Shown: in pieces, positions 22,601 through 34,792 of the stretch
How the letters are laid out: each line of letters opens with the position of its first letter
Numbering within the stretch: the stretch's first letter is position 1
Source of the DNA: Ceratothoa steindachneri
Lineage: Eukaryota; Arthropoda; Malacostraca; Isopoda; Cymothoidae
Direction of reading: 5' to 3'
DNA length: 64,000 nucleotides
NCBI GenBank assembly: GCA_963969495.1
Contig: OZ018326.1
Coordinates: 182,133,653 to 182,197,652, forward strand
Notes under the pieces: model-generated
The model's input: only the letters and a program-made list of their open reading frames with translations
The model's database searches: none
Told to the model about the DNA's origin: nothing
Program-made: the position numbers and the translations under genes

Positions 22601-24994
22601 GTCAATTTTAGTATCCTGTATTATGAGCTAGTAACGCATGAATGTTGCAGTTGAATGACTTGAAAGAATCAAGCTTAAGAATCTAAAAAATGCCTCGGTC
22701 GAACCTTTTGTATATTCGATAAGGTGATCAAATTTGTAGATTCGCTCACTCCATTTTTTCTACATAATCATTTAGAAAACATGAAATACAGTCAAGTTAG
22801 ATTGACTTCCGTATGATTAGATACTTAACTTATTAACATGTTCAATACTTGTCCTCGATGAGGCAGCTTTTATTACCTACCCCACATATGAAATGCGGAC
22901 ATTGTGGAAAGAGGGCAGGTTCAAAAGACCTTTCTCTTAGTCCCCAGCATCCTAACTTCGCTCTTCTTTTGGAAACTCAAGGAATCTATCTTCAATAAAT
23001 TTGCTTACTCTTATTTTTACTAAATGAAAAATATTATCCAATTATCTATTAATAAATAATGAGCGATAGCTTTAAAGTTCATTCTATGGGTATACTCTCC
23101 ATGCCATAGAAATGATATGAAAGGTTTAAGAAATGTAATGTCTGCAAGAATGAATTAATACGTTTAAGAAATGTTATTAAATACTTTACTATTTTCACTC
23201 AATATAAATGAAATAAAATAAATATATTAATTTGTCCAAATTTGTGGTTTCCTTACATTAGGCTCCAATATTATTGTAGTTACCACCAAGTTGCCACCTA
23301 AAAATTATGTGTCGAAAACGACACCTCGGCCATTCTAGTATAAAAGTCTTGGTTCTTTAAGTATTAAAAGATAAGAGATATTTAAGAATGATCATAAGCT
23401 TACAGATTAACACGTGATTCCAAAGATCATAAGCAGACAATTGAAGGCTTATAGATTTCGAGAGCTTTCGTTTTTATTATTAAAGACCTCTTGGCAATAA
23501 AGACAATAGCGCTTAAAGTCCTTGTCTTCTTTTCTTTGCCGGATGGATAAGGTATTCATAAATGCTCTGATGGAGATAATATGCAAAAAAATTACTTTAG
23601 TCTTCGACGCATTTTGGGCACTGTTCATTAATTTTATATATTTTTACCCTTCTCTTTTCGACTGAATGCCGATTTGGGGTTACAGTCCCACTTCGATTTA
23701 ATTAGGTTAAGCCTCCCCCCTTCCTTTTTTACTGAATAAACAGAGTTTATTATTAGTAGGAAATAACCAAACCCACAAGGTTTGTTAATCAAGTGACGAA
23801 ATATTTAATCTAAAAGAGTTTTAACCTAAAAGTGCCTTTGACATAGACAGTTGCAATAACCTACCTTTGCCACAACACAAGAAAATATGTCTTTAATATT
23901 ATTTCTTTAAAATTATTCTTTTCTGTTTATTTCCGCTCTTTAGCAATTATTTTCCGTTCACTATAAATATGCAAAAACATCAAAAATCATTGGCCCTATT
24001 TATACTTTTTGCTCCTTTGGATTCTGGATCTTGCATTTGCTCGAGATTCTCCACGATCGTAAAAGAGCCTCCATTTCATAACAACGTATAAATTTCACAT
24101 TTCGACCTTGAGTCGCGTAGGGCATATTGCGGATGCTCTACTGCACTATTATTTTACCTATATTAAATTTAGTTAAACCTCTCATGTAGGCGAAAATATC
24201 TGTACACACGATCTTAAAAGTAAAGTGTATTCTTTTTAGAGATTTGAACCTATAAATAATGATTTTTGGAGGGATATCCACACGCTGGGAAATGGTGGTT
24301 GTGTTAGGAGAGAGCGTAACCTCCCTGTCGGTTTCGTAGAGTAGGGTCCTCTTATGGCTTCTTGGGTTATTAACATACCCTACAGTTACACTTTTCCTAA
24401 CTTCCCCACTTCACAAGGCTCATTTAAATAAGCTTCCTATTGAGTTTACCTTGGTTTTCACTCACTAATTTTAGAATGTATCCTTACAAGGGTAAGTATT
24501 TGATTTTATGTTTTTATTTTTGACGAGGGGATGAAATTGAGGTAATCTGAATGAAACGTGTCAATCAAATAGGTAGTGAAGTCGCTGAAAGAAAATATAG
24601 CAGAAACGGATAAAAGTTAATCACACGCACGAGCAAGGATCTTTAAGGGTAATGGACTGTTAGGTATCCCTCAGGAATCTTAAATAGTGGTTCTCTTCTA
24701 AATTTTAACAGATCGAAAGTGTCTCTAGTTTACTGTAATTAGAATCATTTGTTTTGCAGTTTTCCTTATAACTTATATGCGCTGGTCTATCCTTCAATTT
24801 AATTGATCAGATCTTATTATCTACTCTTGTTCAGTCATTTTTATCCAAACTTTTGTATCATATCAAGTTAAGTAGTTAATCTAATTTGAAATTCGCCATC
24901 ATTACTTCAAACTTGCACAATTTTTCTCTCTTTTCTGCGCATATTAAATTATCTTGCCCTCTCATTTCCCAAGCAAGATGGTGGCCTACCAATC
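22601..24994. other. Unannotated stretch
   Basis: AT-rich sequence with no long open frame, repeat or RNA recognised on either strand. Confidence 0.6.
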
Positions 24995-25205
24995 ATCTAT
25001 GAATAAGACCCAACGAGGATACAGATTTATGTTTAAATAAGACTAAAGGAGGATATATTTTCATTGTAGAATATGACCCATCCATTGTTGAATAAGACAC
25101 AACGTGGATACATTTCCATTTTTGAATAAGACCCAATGGGGACTACGTCAATATTTTTGGATAGGGTCCACTTGGGGATACAGCTCCATTGTTGAATAAT
25201 GCAGG
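24995..25205. repeat. 34-bp minisatellite
   Basis: About six degenerate units of GAATAAGACCCAACGAGGAT plus a TTTCCATTGTT-like tail. Unit starts fall near 25001, 25035, 25069, 25090, 25124, 25159 and 25194, mostly 34-35 bases apart with one shortened unit. Confidence 0.8.
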
Positions 25206-26114
25206 TTTGGCGAAATCATTCAAATAGTTTTATTTTTTAAGGTGCTCTTCTTTCTCATCGTGTATATTATTCCCCCAAGTTACACAAAATAGAAATATTC
25301 ACATATAAATCACCAATATGGTTAGAAATTATAAGATAAACTTAGTTATTTAGTATATTTGCTAGAAAGTTATTGATGTAAACATCTATTACTGATATAA
25401 AAATACTCGTAAAGGTATTATCATGTAGAGTGCTTAGAAAAGTATATATTTAATATTTCATTTGAATCTCGTTCATTCCACTACAGAAACAGCAATATTT
25501 AATAACCTCAGTATAAATGTGAGTCATTAAATAAAGATGATTTAATCGGGGATCAAAGTCATTAGGCGATTCGAAATGTTCCGAAAGTGACAGAACAATA
25601 TTGCACTCAAGCTTCTCCATTTCACCTTTATCGGTATCTAATTCTCTTTCGAGATTCATATTTTGGCGAATCGAGAGGAAACATTTCCTGTATTTATAAG
25701 TCGTAAAGTTGAAGACCAAAGCCCTTGAGAAGACGCTTAGATAGAGCAAGAGCGAGTTTATTGCATTTCCTCAGCAAAACATTGCAGAGTTAAATACACT
25801 TACATATACGGCAGATTTCACATCGAAACTGATATATTTTTTTCCGCTTTAACTCCTTTGCACATCCTGATTTATATTTGCTCGATATGTCCTTAGTCAG
25901 CATATTAAATGATTCAAGCACGCAAATCCAACTGTCTGTACATCAACGCGAGGCTTATTATGGTTTCATTCATAGATAAATTAGATAATGCAGGCAAAGT
26001 TGACCTTTCATTTTGAGTAATACAGGGCTTCACCGAGAACACAGGCTGCAAAAGAGCAAAGCTCCATTCTTCTTATGCGTTTGGCAGACTCCTCTGACTT
26101 TAGCCTTGACCTCC
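25206..26114. other. Unannotated stretch
   Basis: Nothing recognised. A 99-residue open frame on the minus strand (25749-25450) has no motif I know. Confidence 0.55.
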
Positions 26115-26314
26115 NNNNNNNNNNNNNNNNNNNNNNNNNNNNNNNNNNNNNNNNNNNNNNNNNNNNNNNNNNNNNNNNNNNNNNNNNNNNNNNNNNNNNN
26201 NNNNNNNNNNNNNNNNNNNNNNNNNNNNNNNNNNNNNNNNNNNNNNNNNNNNNNNNNNNNNNNNNNNNNNNNNNNNNNNNNNNNNNNNNNNNNNNNNNNN
26301 NNNNNNNNNNNNNN
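26115..26314. other. Assembly gap
   Basis: Exactly 200 N. The round length suggests a placeholder gap of unknown true size. Confidence 0.99.
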
Positions 26315-26470
26315 ATCCTTTTGATTTTATTAGAAGAATTTGACTAATATAATACTTTTTTTGCCACAGGGAAATTAACAATAACGATTTAATATGGAAG
26401 CTACAACACGCGATTCTTGGATGTCTAATACAATTTCATTGTTCTTAACAACTTTATCTTTAGAAGGGGG

Positions 26471-26840
26471 TGGTAAAAGAACAAACTCTGCCCCCCCCCC
26501 CCCACAATTTATCGAAGACCACGGGCTATCGTACTCCGCCATGGACGACGTCATTTCCTGTTCGAACATTCTCGAATTTTCGACTCTTCAGCACGCTGGG
26601 AAAATAATTCCCAATCCTGCCAACTCGTCCCGAACCTCCTCCATCCCCCAGTGACGAGGTGAGAAAGAGCCGCGCTGTCTCGCACCTCGCTGCTAAATGA
26701 CGAATTGACTCCACCTCCGGATTAAGATATCTGGAGCTTGTGACTCCTTTCTCCAAACTCCCCCTTCCCCCTCAGAATCGTGCATACAAATACTCGGGCT
26801 ATTTTGTAGTTCGAAGAGACCAGCCCGCATGAAAAGATCC
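26471..26840 (+). repeat. Left LTR of Gmr1-like element 2 (truncated)
   Basis: Starts TGGTAAAAGAAC and matches 30350-30700, for example TCATTTCCTGTTCGAACATT and GAGCCGCGCTGTCTCGCACC. A CATACAAATACTCGGG TATA-like region is shared. The similarity stops near CCAGCCC and the sequence then enters gag, so the LTR 3' part and the leader are deleted. It contains a run of C near 26493. Confidence 0.85.
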
Positions 26841-26884
26841 GCTTCGGTCAGACCTTTCGACATTTTTGGTATACCCTCTAGAAA

Positions 26885-27703
26885 CACCTCGAATTTTGGT
26901 TAGATGAGTGTAAAGTCCCCGAAGAGTACGAGTCCCTACTGGACTTCCTCCTAAAAGATCAATTCTAAGCTTTCCTGACCCTCGAAATCCATGCCTTTGT
27001 TAAGGAAAAGCGCTGTTCTACGTTCAAGAAATGCCTAGAAGAGGCTGATGTTTATGCAAGTAGCCATAATTTCTATCTTAAAGTTAATAAAAGCCTTTCC
27101 TATCTCCTTCCAAGTTTAAAATTAATAAGTCCAGGTACCCTCCAAGAAATACCACTAGACTCGTCAAAGTTCAAGGCCCCCTCGAAACCCAGGAACTTCC
27201 CTCCTTCTGAACCAAGAGACATTAAGCCTATAATTACCACTCCCCCCCGGGTCGTTATTCCCCAGATAATCTGTTTCACGTGCGGAATAGAAGGTCATGC
27301 ACGCACGAACTGCCCTCGAAATTCTCAATTTAGAAGCGTGTCCTCCCATCAGGTGAACCAAGTTAGTGCCACTCCTGCTCCTCCCTCGACTCTTTAAGAT
27401 ATCACTACGTCTCTCTCGTTGACCAACAACTCCGGTCACCAAGTAAATTTTATCTTTAATGAGAGCTCTCTCGGTGGTTTGAAATTTGAAAATGGAGCCG
27501 TGAACGGATGCCGTGTGTCCACCCTTGTAAGTGACACTGGGTGGACATGTATCGTGGTGTCCGAGAATTTACTTCCCTCAGTCGAACCTAGCATTGTAAA
27601 ATGCCACATCGAATGTAAGTATTTGACCGGTTGGGTCAAGGTGATATCAGCCGCCATTAAGTTTTGCTCTGTACTGATTGGTCAGAGCACTCAGGTTACC
27701 TGA
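26885..27703 (+). pseudogene. Gag C-terminal part and protease, element 2
   Basis: The frame reads LDECKVPEEYESLLDFLLKD, then KRCSTFKKCLEEADVYASSH, a zinc knuckle (CFTCGIEGHARTNCP), and in the next part HQVNFIFNESSLGGLKFENG, STLVSDTGWTCIVVSENLLP and VLIGQSTQV. The order and motifs match element 1 (17880-19040). DTG is kept in the protease. Stops fall after KDQF and before the SLSL segment. Confidence 0.82.
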
Positions 27704-28560
27704 AACACGTTCCTTTAGAAAACCCCGTCAATCCGTCGCTCGAGATCCTCCGGAACAAGGATTTTGCCCGCACTCAGAAGGGGTACGCAACTCTCCTCGC
27801 CATTTGGGAGAAAGCAAGGACTCAGGAGAAAAACTCTTCCCGTGGTGGAAAAAGCATCCCATGCCTTGTCAAGGATGAGCTGTTACATCGTAAATGTTCC
27901 GAAGGAACCGAACCTGAAATCCACACGCCTTGTGTATTTCTTTCTCTTACGTCTCCCAAGTACTCCAACTTTCTCATGATTCTTTATTCTCCGGTTATTT
28001 TAGTCATAATAAAAACTCTCAGATGGTTTTTACGTATTTTTATTGGCCAAGTGCGGCCAAAGAAATTGCAGAGTACTGCAAATTATGCGATGCCTGCCAA
28101 AGGACATCTGCAAACGGGTGTGTCAAGCCAGCCGACCTTCAGAAAAGCTCGATCATCTCGGAACCTTTTTCTCGTGTGGCCATTGATCTTATTAGCCCCA
28201 TCCATCCCCCGTCAAGTGAAGGACACAGTTGCTTCCTCATTTTAGGATACTTCGCTATCCGTTTTCCTGAGTCAGTTCTCCTTGAACGCATTGATAGCGT
28301 TTCGGGTGCCGAAGCCCTCATTTCCATTTTTTTCTCGTGTAGGAATTCCGAAAAAGGTATTGTCGGATCGAGAAAGACAATTTACCCTCGAGCTTATGCA
28401 GTATGTCGGAAAGCTCCTCATGGTAAAATGTCTGTTCACCACCCCATACCACCCAGCCGCAAACGGAGTTTGCGAAAAGCTAAATAGCACATTGAATTCA
28501 ATCCTCAGGAATTTGTGTATCGTTCAGCCTCGAGAATGGCACTGATTTTTACCCGTGGCA
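27704..28560 (+). pseudogene. Integrase zinc-binding and catalytic core, element 2
   Basis: It contains LSHDSLFSGYFSHNKNSQ and YFYWPSAAKEI, then CDACQRTSANG (zinc-binding HHCC). The core follows with SRVAIDLISPIHPPSSEGHS (first D), VLSDRERQF (second D) and TTPYHPAANGVCEKLNSTL (catalytic E), ending NLCIVQPREWH. The triad residues are all visible, though in more than one frame. It corresponds to 17830-16953 of element 1. Confidence 0.85.
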
Positions 28561-29345
28561 CTGTTTTTGTGTCGTAAAATCCCGAATAGAACCTTATGAT
28601 TCGCCCCCTTAGAATTACTGTATGGCCGTAATGTTCGAGGCCTTCATGCTATTTAAAAGGAACTTTCCACCAATCCCCGTCTGGATAAGGAAATCCAATC
28701 GTCCTATTCGTACCTCCTAGACCTCCAAAAGCGCCTCGATATATCTGCCTACATCGCGAACCAAAATACTGAAATAAATTTGGAGAAGTATTGAACTTAT
28801 TTTGATTTAAAAGCGAAGGCAAGAAGATATATGCCTGGCGATGAGGTGCTGTTGCTACTTCCCACGGAGAGTAACAAACTCCTGAGCTAGTGCAAGGTCC
28901 CCTTTTCTGTTTTAGAGGTAAAAAAACCAGTGATTAACTAATTCGAACCCCCTCAGGAGATAAGGTTTTCCACATCAATATGTTAAAAAATTATCACCGC
29001 CGTGCATTAATCAACAATATTGTGGCCCTCGATGAGAGACCCTTTGGATGCGGTGTATCTTACTGACCCCCTCAATGTCGTGCAAGTAGTATGCATTAAA
29101 AAAGATGGTGATTACCCTATCCCATCTTTATCTGAATACCCGGAATCATCATCCCCCTTACTGGATGTCTTCCCCAGCCTAGCGCCTCTTCAAAAGAGTT
29201 GCCTGCAGCAGTTGCAAAATGGATTTGAAAATGTCATCCCCGAGACCCCGGTTGCTCCAATCAATATGAGCATAACATCGCCCCTATTCCTCAAGAGCCT
29301 GTTAGCTCGAAAAATCAGATGGGCTCCCAGGACGAAAAGGTGAGA
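28561..29345 (+). pseudogene. Integrase C-terminus and linker, element 2
   Basis: Scattered frames hold the integrase tail (LLYGRNVRG, GDEVLLLLP, and a GPY/F-like KVPFSVLEV). The linker AVYLTDPLNVVQVVCIKKDG matches the FLNVIQTVCIQ linker of element 1, and SCLQQLQNGFENVIPETP matches its QLQELLCQFDDVISEKPG. RT should follow here, but the sequence jumps to the RT connection at about 29320. Confidence 0.7.
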
Positions 29346-29945
29346 ACCCTTGCTGTCACGAAGAAACAGCTAAGGTCATTCATGGGATCGGCCTCCTTTT
29401 ACCGGAGGAGTATCCCTAACTTTGCGTCTATTTCCGCCCATTTAAGTGCCCGATTTCAGAAGACAACCCCATATCCCCTTTCATGGAATTTCGAAGCTAC
29501 TGCCAGATTCCAGCAGCTCAAGGGCTAGCTATCGTCCGCCCCCATTTTGGATGCCCTCTAATCCCTCTAAAGCCTTCGGCATCAGGACGGCTGCGAGTGA
29601 CGAAGGAATTGGATGCGTGCTGCTCCAATACTCTGACGAAGGTAAAAGCCACCCGGTGGCTTACGCGAGCCGAAAGCTACTACCGCGTGGACGGAATTAC
29701 TCGGTAATAGAATGGGAAGCTTTAGCTAGATTATGGAGTATTAACGAGTTTAGCATGTATTTAATATGAAAAGAGTTTATTTTAAAGACTGACCATCGCC
29801 TTTGTCGTACCTCCGAAATACTAACAGAAACAACGGACCTATAATGCTATTTCTTTTGATGCTCCAACAATATCAGTTCAAAGTTTGGTAAACGTGGAAC
29901 CGAAAATTGTATAGCTGAAAATCTTAGCCGAAATCCATTAACCGA
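29319..29945 (+). pseudogene. RT connection and RNase H, element 2
   Basis: KKQLRSFMGSASFYRRSIPN and PLSWNFEATARFQQLKG correspond to the RT thumb/connection. RNase H follows with TAASDEGIGCVLLQYSDEGK, HPVAYASRKLLPRGRNYSVI, EWEALARLWSINEFSMYLI and, after a stop, ILKTDHRL. The first catalytic D (usual TDAS) reads TAAS here. The RT catalytic motifs A, B and C are absent upstream. Confidence 0.82.
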
Positions 29946-30338
29946 CAATGCTGGCTAATCCAGTAAATTATAAGTCGCCTGTAAACCCGTCAGCAAATCA
30001 TGTATACATTGTTTTTCTTTTTTTTTAACTCTTTACATATAACTTTGGTCTCTGTAGATACTTGTTTAATAAAGTGTTTTTTTGTGTGGTGTTGTTCCAC
30101 TACCCTTTTAGACAAATTTTAATTTTGTTCCTTAATTTAGATGTAATTTTTTTGTCTACCCATTTACATTAATTTTTGCACAGATCAATATCATAGCCTT
30201 TTTGTAAGCCTGTCGAATACAGGTCAGGTCCCCCTCTCTTATTTTTTATCAGGTTGACGCCTTAATAATAATTCCTCCTATCCAAATTTGCGATGTCCCT
30301 TGTTCTACCGGCTCTCTCGGAAAAATTTCCATCGTATG

Positions 30339-30349
30339 GAAGAAAGGGG
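30339..30349 (+). promoter_or_regulatory. Polypurine tract of element 2
   Basis: GGAAGAAAGGGG ends immediately before the TGTAAAAGAAC start of the right LTR, as expected for the primer of plus-strand synthesis. Confidence 0.7.
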
Positions 30350-30730
30350 TGTAAAAGAACAACCTCTGACACCCTCCCATTTATTGGAGACCACGTGTTA
30401 TCCTATCCCCGTCATGGACGAGGTCATTTCCTGTTCGAACATTCTCGAATTTATGACTCCTGAGCACGTTGGGAAAATATTTCCCAATCCTGTTAACTCG
30501 TTCCAAGGCCCACCCCCTACTGGCAACGAGGTGAGAGAGAGCCGCGCTGTCTCGCACCTCGCTACTAAATAATGAATCGACCCGCCCATGGAGTAAGATG
30601 TCTGGAGCTTCTGACTCCTTTCTCCAACTAATCCTCATCCCTCATAATCGGGCATACAAATACTCGGGATATTCTGTAGTTTGAGAAGTCCAGCCCACAC
30701 CTCAAGGCCGTCCTTATCGTCTCGCCCCGT
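30350..30730 (+). repeat. Right LTR of Gmr1-like element 2
   Basis: Matches the left LTR from TGTAAAAGAAC to about 30700. Beyond that the left copy is deleted, so the true end is uncertain. An AATAAA at about 31236 and a PBS-like GTCACAAGTGTGAGG near 31355 allow an LTR of up to about 1 kb. Confidence 0.8.
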
Positions 30731-33170
30731 GAGTGTTCATCAAACAGCAGACTTTCTCAGCTATGATTCTACCCTAGTCAATTGGGAACTTCTGTGAACG
30801 GCAAGCCCTTGAATTTGCGCAATAGTTTCTCTTTGTTAAATTGAACCGCAGAAAATCTCAATCGTTTAACTTTGAGGAAAAGAAGATTCCTCTTTCAGTT
30901 GGAATTACGAGAAGCGCACATTCCCCGTCGAACATCATCTTTGAAGTTTGGCTATCTTCATCGGAAGGTTGGTTCGGATCGTCTTCAACCTGCCTCAATC
31001 GGATCTTCCTCTCTCGCCTCATCGCAAGAAGGACCTTCATCGAAGTCATCAACCCGTAAGACTGAAACCCCCTGCATTATTAGTATTGTCAAGTTCCCCA
31101 TTTTGATCTTAGCCTAGTCACATTAATCAATTAATTCCTTTTGAGAATCTCTTCTCATAATAATTATAAAGAGACTCTTTCAATTTAAATAATTTCCCTT
31201 TGCCTATTATTATTATTCTTATTTTGATCTGTGTAAATAAAATTATATTTTTGTTGTTTCATCTTTAACTAACCTTGAACGAAACTCTCGGCCTATTCAA
31301 TCAAATCTCGCCAACCATTTATTCACTCTGTTCGATTATTAAGGATTTGCAACCCAACGTCACAAGTGTGAGGTCCTAGTCGGTCGTTAATCCCTGCTGC
31401 GAACAGTCCTCAACTGTTCGTGTTGCAGTAGGTCATTAAGTCAAAGTCCCCCCCCCCCGACATAGTATAGGAGTAGTGTAAGGTATAGAGTGTAGTACCA
31501 CGACAGGAGTTAAAAAATGACTATATCCTTGTTTGTATCCTCACAGACTTGTTCCTGGAAGTTTTGATTACCCTCCATCAGACTCAGTATGCAAGCGTGA
31601 GAAGGTTATATATTCAAGTTTATTCTTCTACTGTTTTTCAATACTTTTTCCCTTTATCTATCTACATTTTTCCATCAACACTTTGTCCTTTTTCTTCCTT
31701 TTCTTGAGGAAAACATTCCAGTTGTTTACACAATTTTCCTTCTTTTAACAATGAAGAGAAATAACTCTTTATATCTTCAAAGTGTTTAACTGATTTCAAC
31801 AAATTTCCTCACACCTTTTTAGTTTACCTACTGTGTTTCTGCTAGAGACCCATCGCTTCCTTTACCTCAAAGACAAGATAAAGCTCAACTCCATAAATTA
31901 TGGAAGTTTGGGGTTGTTTTATCATCCATTTGTTCTTATATGATAACCAGGTTATTAAGTGGCTGTTTTTATGTGGATTTCTGGGGAGAAATTTACAATT
32001 ACTTCTGTTCGGCCCTGGGATAAATTTCGGAATTTGGTGTTTGGAGATAACGGACCAAACTTCAAATCTCTCCCGCCTCCCTTGATGACTAAGAAAACGG
32101 AGATAAAATCTTCAATTACATTTCTTTGGGGACAAACAAGAAAATAGTGGAAAATGCTTGTGTTTTCCTTTGCTAAAACATTACTCGGCACTGAACTCAA
32201 AAAATGGGAGAGGAAGTAAATAAGATCTTTTGATAACCTAAAGATTTTATGTTTTTGTTTGCTTTTCAAAGCGAAATTAGAGCATGAAAATGATTTCATT
32301 TAATAACCAAAGGTCAAAAATAATGTGATTTCATAAGAAGGACCTGTACCTACTTACAAACACGTCGTTATTATTACTTCAAGAGGTTTGCAATATATCC
32401 TCAATTCTTTAAAATTATATGAATAAATTTTCATCTTAAATACTATGAAAACCTCTACTTGTATGCTTTTTCTTGTTTATTTTCCAATTTATATACTATT
32501 TCCTTAATAAACAACAAATTGTGTATTTTCAATGATTTAGGAACAAGCGTCGAAGAGCAAACTCTTTTACTATACACATAGTCTTAATCTACAAAGAAGC
32601 CCTTCAAAGAGAGACAGAAGCGCTTGAAACTATTTTAGAAAATTTCAATTGGCCCATATGTTTAATGAAAAAGTCCCCGAACGTACTTGGTATTCCTATC
32701 TCGGAAGTCAAAGCACTCAAGAGCTGAGTTAAAGGGCACTTTGTAGAAGAGTCAGCCTCAGAATCGACTAGCAAAGATAAGTTTGTCTTTATATATTTGG
32801 ACTGGATCATGGTCGGTCGAACTCTCCTCTCTCAATACCTATCTGTTCGCATTTGTCTAGCTGCCCTCATGTCGAGGCTCCTACATTAAAGAATCAGTTT
32901 TTTCCTCCTCCACTTTTTTCTCATCATTCTTGCATGTGTTTAATACTTTAATTATTGTGTTTAGAATAAAAGACCTTATGTATACTATTTTTATGCATCA
33001 TATTTAGCGTATTTCTTCTCTGTACATAATGTAAGATGAAATTGACTGAAGTAACAAAACTTATCAACACTGAAAGCCAGCCAGAATTGTGCACCCCCCC
33101 ATTAAAACACATAAAAACATAGAGAATTGAGTAAAGATTTGGATAAGTATGAGTTTAATTATTAGCAGGA
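30731..33170. other. Possible LTR remainder, then unannotated sequence
   Basis: The first ~620 bases may belong to the right LTR of element 2. A run of C lies near 31448. From about 31500 to 33170 no gene or repeat was recognised; open frames are short and lack motifs. Confidence 0.5.
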
Positions 33171-33172
33171 AC

Positions 33173-33250
33173 AAGGTATCTAGCCTGGTGAATAAAGAGT
33201 TGGACTTTTACGCCTGGAGAGTGGGTTCAAATCCCTGTGAGGGTGGAGAC
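33173..33250 (+). repeat. tRNA-derived SINE head
   Basis: An A-box-like TCTAGCCTGGTGAATAAAG is followed 35-40 bases later by a B-box GGGTTCAAATCCC (33223-33235), the spacing of a tRNA-type RNA polymerase III promoter. The flanks do not fold into a clean acceptor stem, so a SINE or decayed tRNA pseudogene fits better than a working tRNA gene. The SINE body may continue to about 33300. Confidence 0.6.
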
Positions 33251-33599
33251 AAAAGATTTCGACGCCTGATGGCAGTAGCTGCCATCAACAATTGAGGCTA
33301 TATATTGGCTCTAAGCATGCTCGCAGAAAGCTACAGGCATTAGGTCATCAAAGAATTTGCCATTTACAACAACGATGTTTCTTTCTAATTCCTTTCTCCA
33401 CGCACCCAACGCATCACTCATCCCTATCAGAAACTGTAAAAGGGGTTTTCTTATTCGCTCACACCCGATTCTAATGCGGAACGAGTGATCCTCCTCTTGC
33501 CAAGAAGGGCTCTCTGTTCGGCAGAAAGGGTTGGGTGGGGCATCGGGCAAAAATAAGTGACCTTTTTTCTATGAAATATGGCTCAAGTTAACTTTAAAC
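33251..33599. other. Unannotated; possible SINE body
   Basis: No coding motif recognised. Confidence 0.45.
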
Positions 33600-34600
33600 A
33601 CTGAAGGATTGATCTATTTGATGGATCTATCTTATGTTTGCACCAGAGAAGGATCTTCCTCAATAATGATGGACCTATTCTCTTCTAATATCGAATTAAA
33701 AATCGAGCAATTTGACGGATCTATCTTCGGCTTGCAACAAAAAAGGATCGCCCCCTATTTGAAGTATTTATTGCCTGCTTGTACCAGATGAAGAATCGAA
33801 CAATTTTATAGATCTATTTTCTACTTGCAGCAAAAAAGGATCGGTCCCTATTTGATGGACCTATTGTTTACTTGTACCAATGAATGCTCTTACTATTTGA
33901 TGGATCTGTCTTCTGAAAGATACATTTAAGGAATGGAATATATGTATTATTTATATATATATTTGAATCTTACCAAAGAATGATTGAACTATTTGATGGA
34001 ACTATTGTTTCTTTGTACCAATGCAGGATCTATCTATTTGTTCGACCTATCTCCTTGTTGCACAAAAGAAGGATCGAGCTATTTGATAGATATATCTCCT
34101 GCTTGTATCAATGAAGGTTTGATCTATTTTACGGAGCTATGACCTATTAGCAGCAATGAAGGATCCAACTATTTAATTACCCTATCTTCTGCTTGCACCA
34201 ATGAATGATTAAATTATTTGGTGGATTTATCGTCAGTTATCACCAATAATGTATCTACTTTCTGACTCATCGATTCTTTATTTGCATATGTAAATAATTG
34301 ATCTATTTGATGGTCTATCGTCTCCGTTGCAATAGTGCGTGACCAAAAGCTCTATCTTCTGGTTGCATCAATGAAGGATCAAATTATGTAGCTTATTGCT
34401 TTATCTTCTGCTTGTATTACTAAAGGTTCAAAGTATGTATTTGATCACGATATCTTCTCCTTATATCACTGAAGGATCAAACTAGGTATTTGATCGCTCT
34501 ATCTTCTACTTCTATAAATAAAGGATCAACTATTTAGCTAATTGCTCTATCTTGTGGCTGGCTAATGAAGGTTGGATCTATTTTCATTGATCGATCATCT
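33600..34600. repeat. 45-bp minisatellite
   Basis: About 20 degenerate units of roughly GGATCTATCTTCTGCTTGCA + CCAATGAAGGATCGAACTATTTGAT. Units are clearest at 33990-34240, where five in a row are 45-46 bases long. Units vary in length and a TATATATA run interrupts near 33950. Confidence 0.85.
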
Positions 34601-34792
34601 TTCACAAAACTATCTGGCAACCTCGCAAAACCCATTGAGGCCATAATGACGTGCTCTTCCTCCAAGTGTTTCGTCTTATCCTCGAGGACTCATTGTGAAT
34701 ACTCCAAGCTTTGATCAAGATGATTTTTGACGTCACACTTGATGAACCATCACAGGGTTAATTTTGGCGTGTGGTAGGCCTGGGCTGTGTTT

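Larger units (their letters stand above)
26471..30730 (+). mobile_element. Gmr1-like Ty3/gypsy element 2, RT deleted
   Basis: Plus-strand relic with LTR (26471-26840), partial gag, protease, integrase, linker, RT connection, RNase H, polypurine tract and LTR (30350 onward). The order is again integrase before the RT/RNase H part. The 5' UTR, the gag N-terminus and nearly all the RT palm/fingers are missing. Many stops and frameshifts are present. The right LTR may extend to about 31350. Confidence 0.8.

Noticed and set aside
26013..26381. Frames running through the N gap
   Set aside because: They exist only because N codons are translated as X.
33600..34600. Regularly spaced repeats that might suggest a CRISPR array
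   Set aside because: Units are contiguous and degenerate without unique spacers, and the DNA is eukaryotic.
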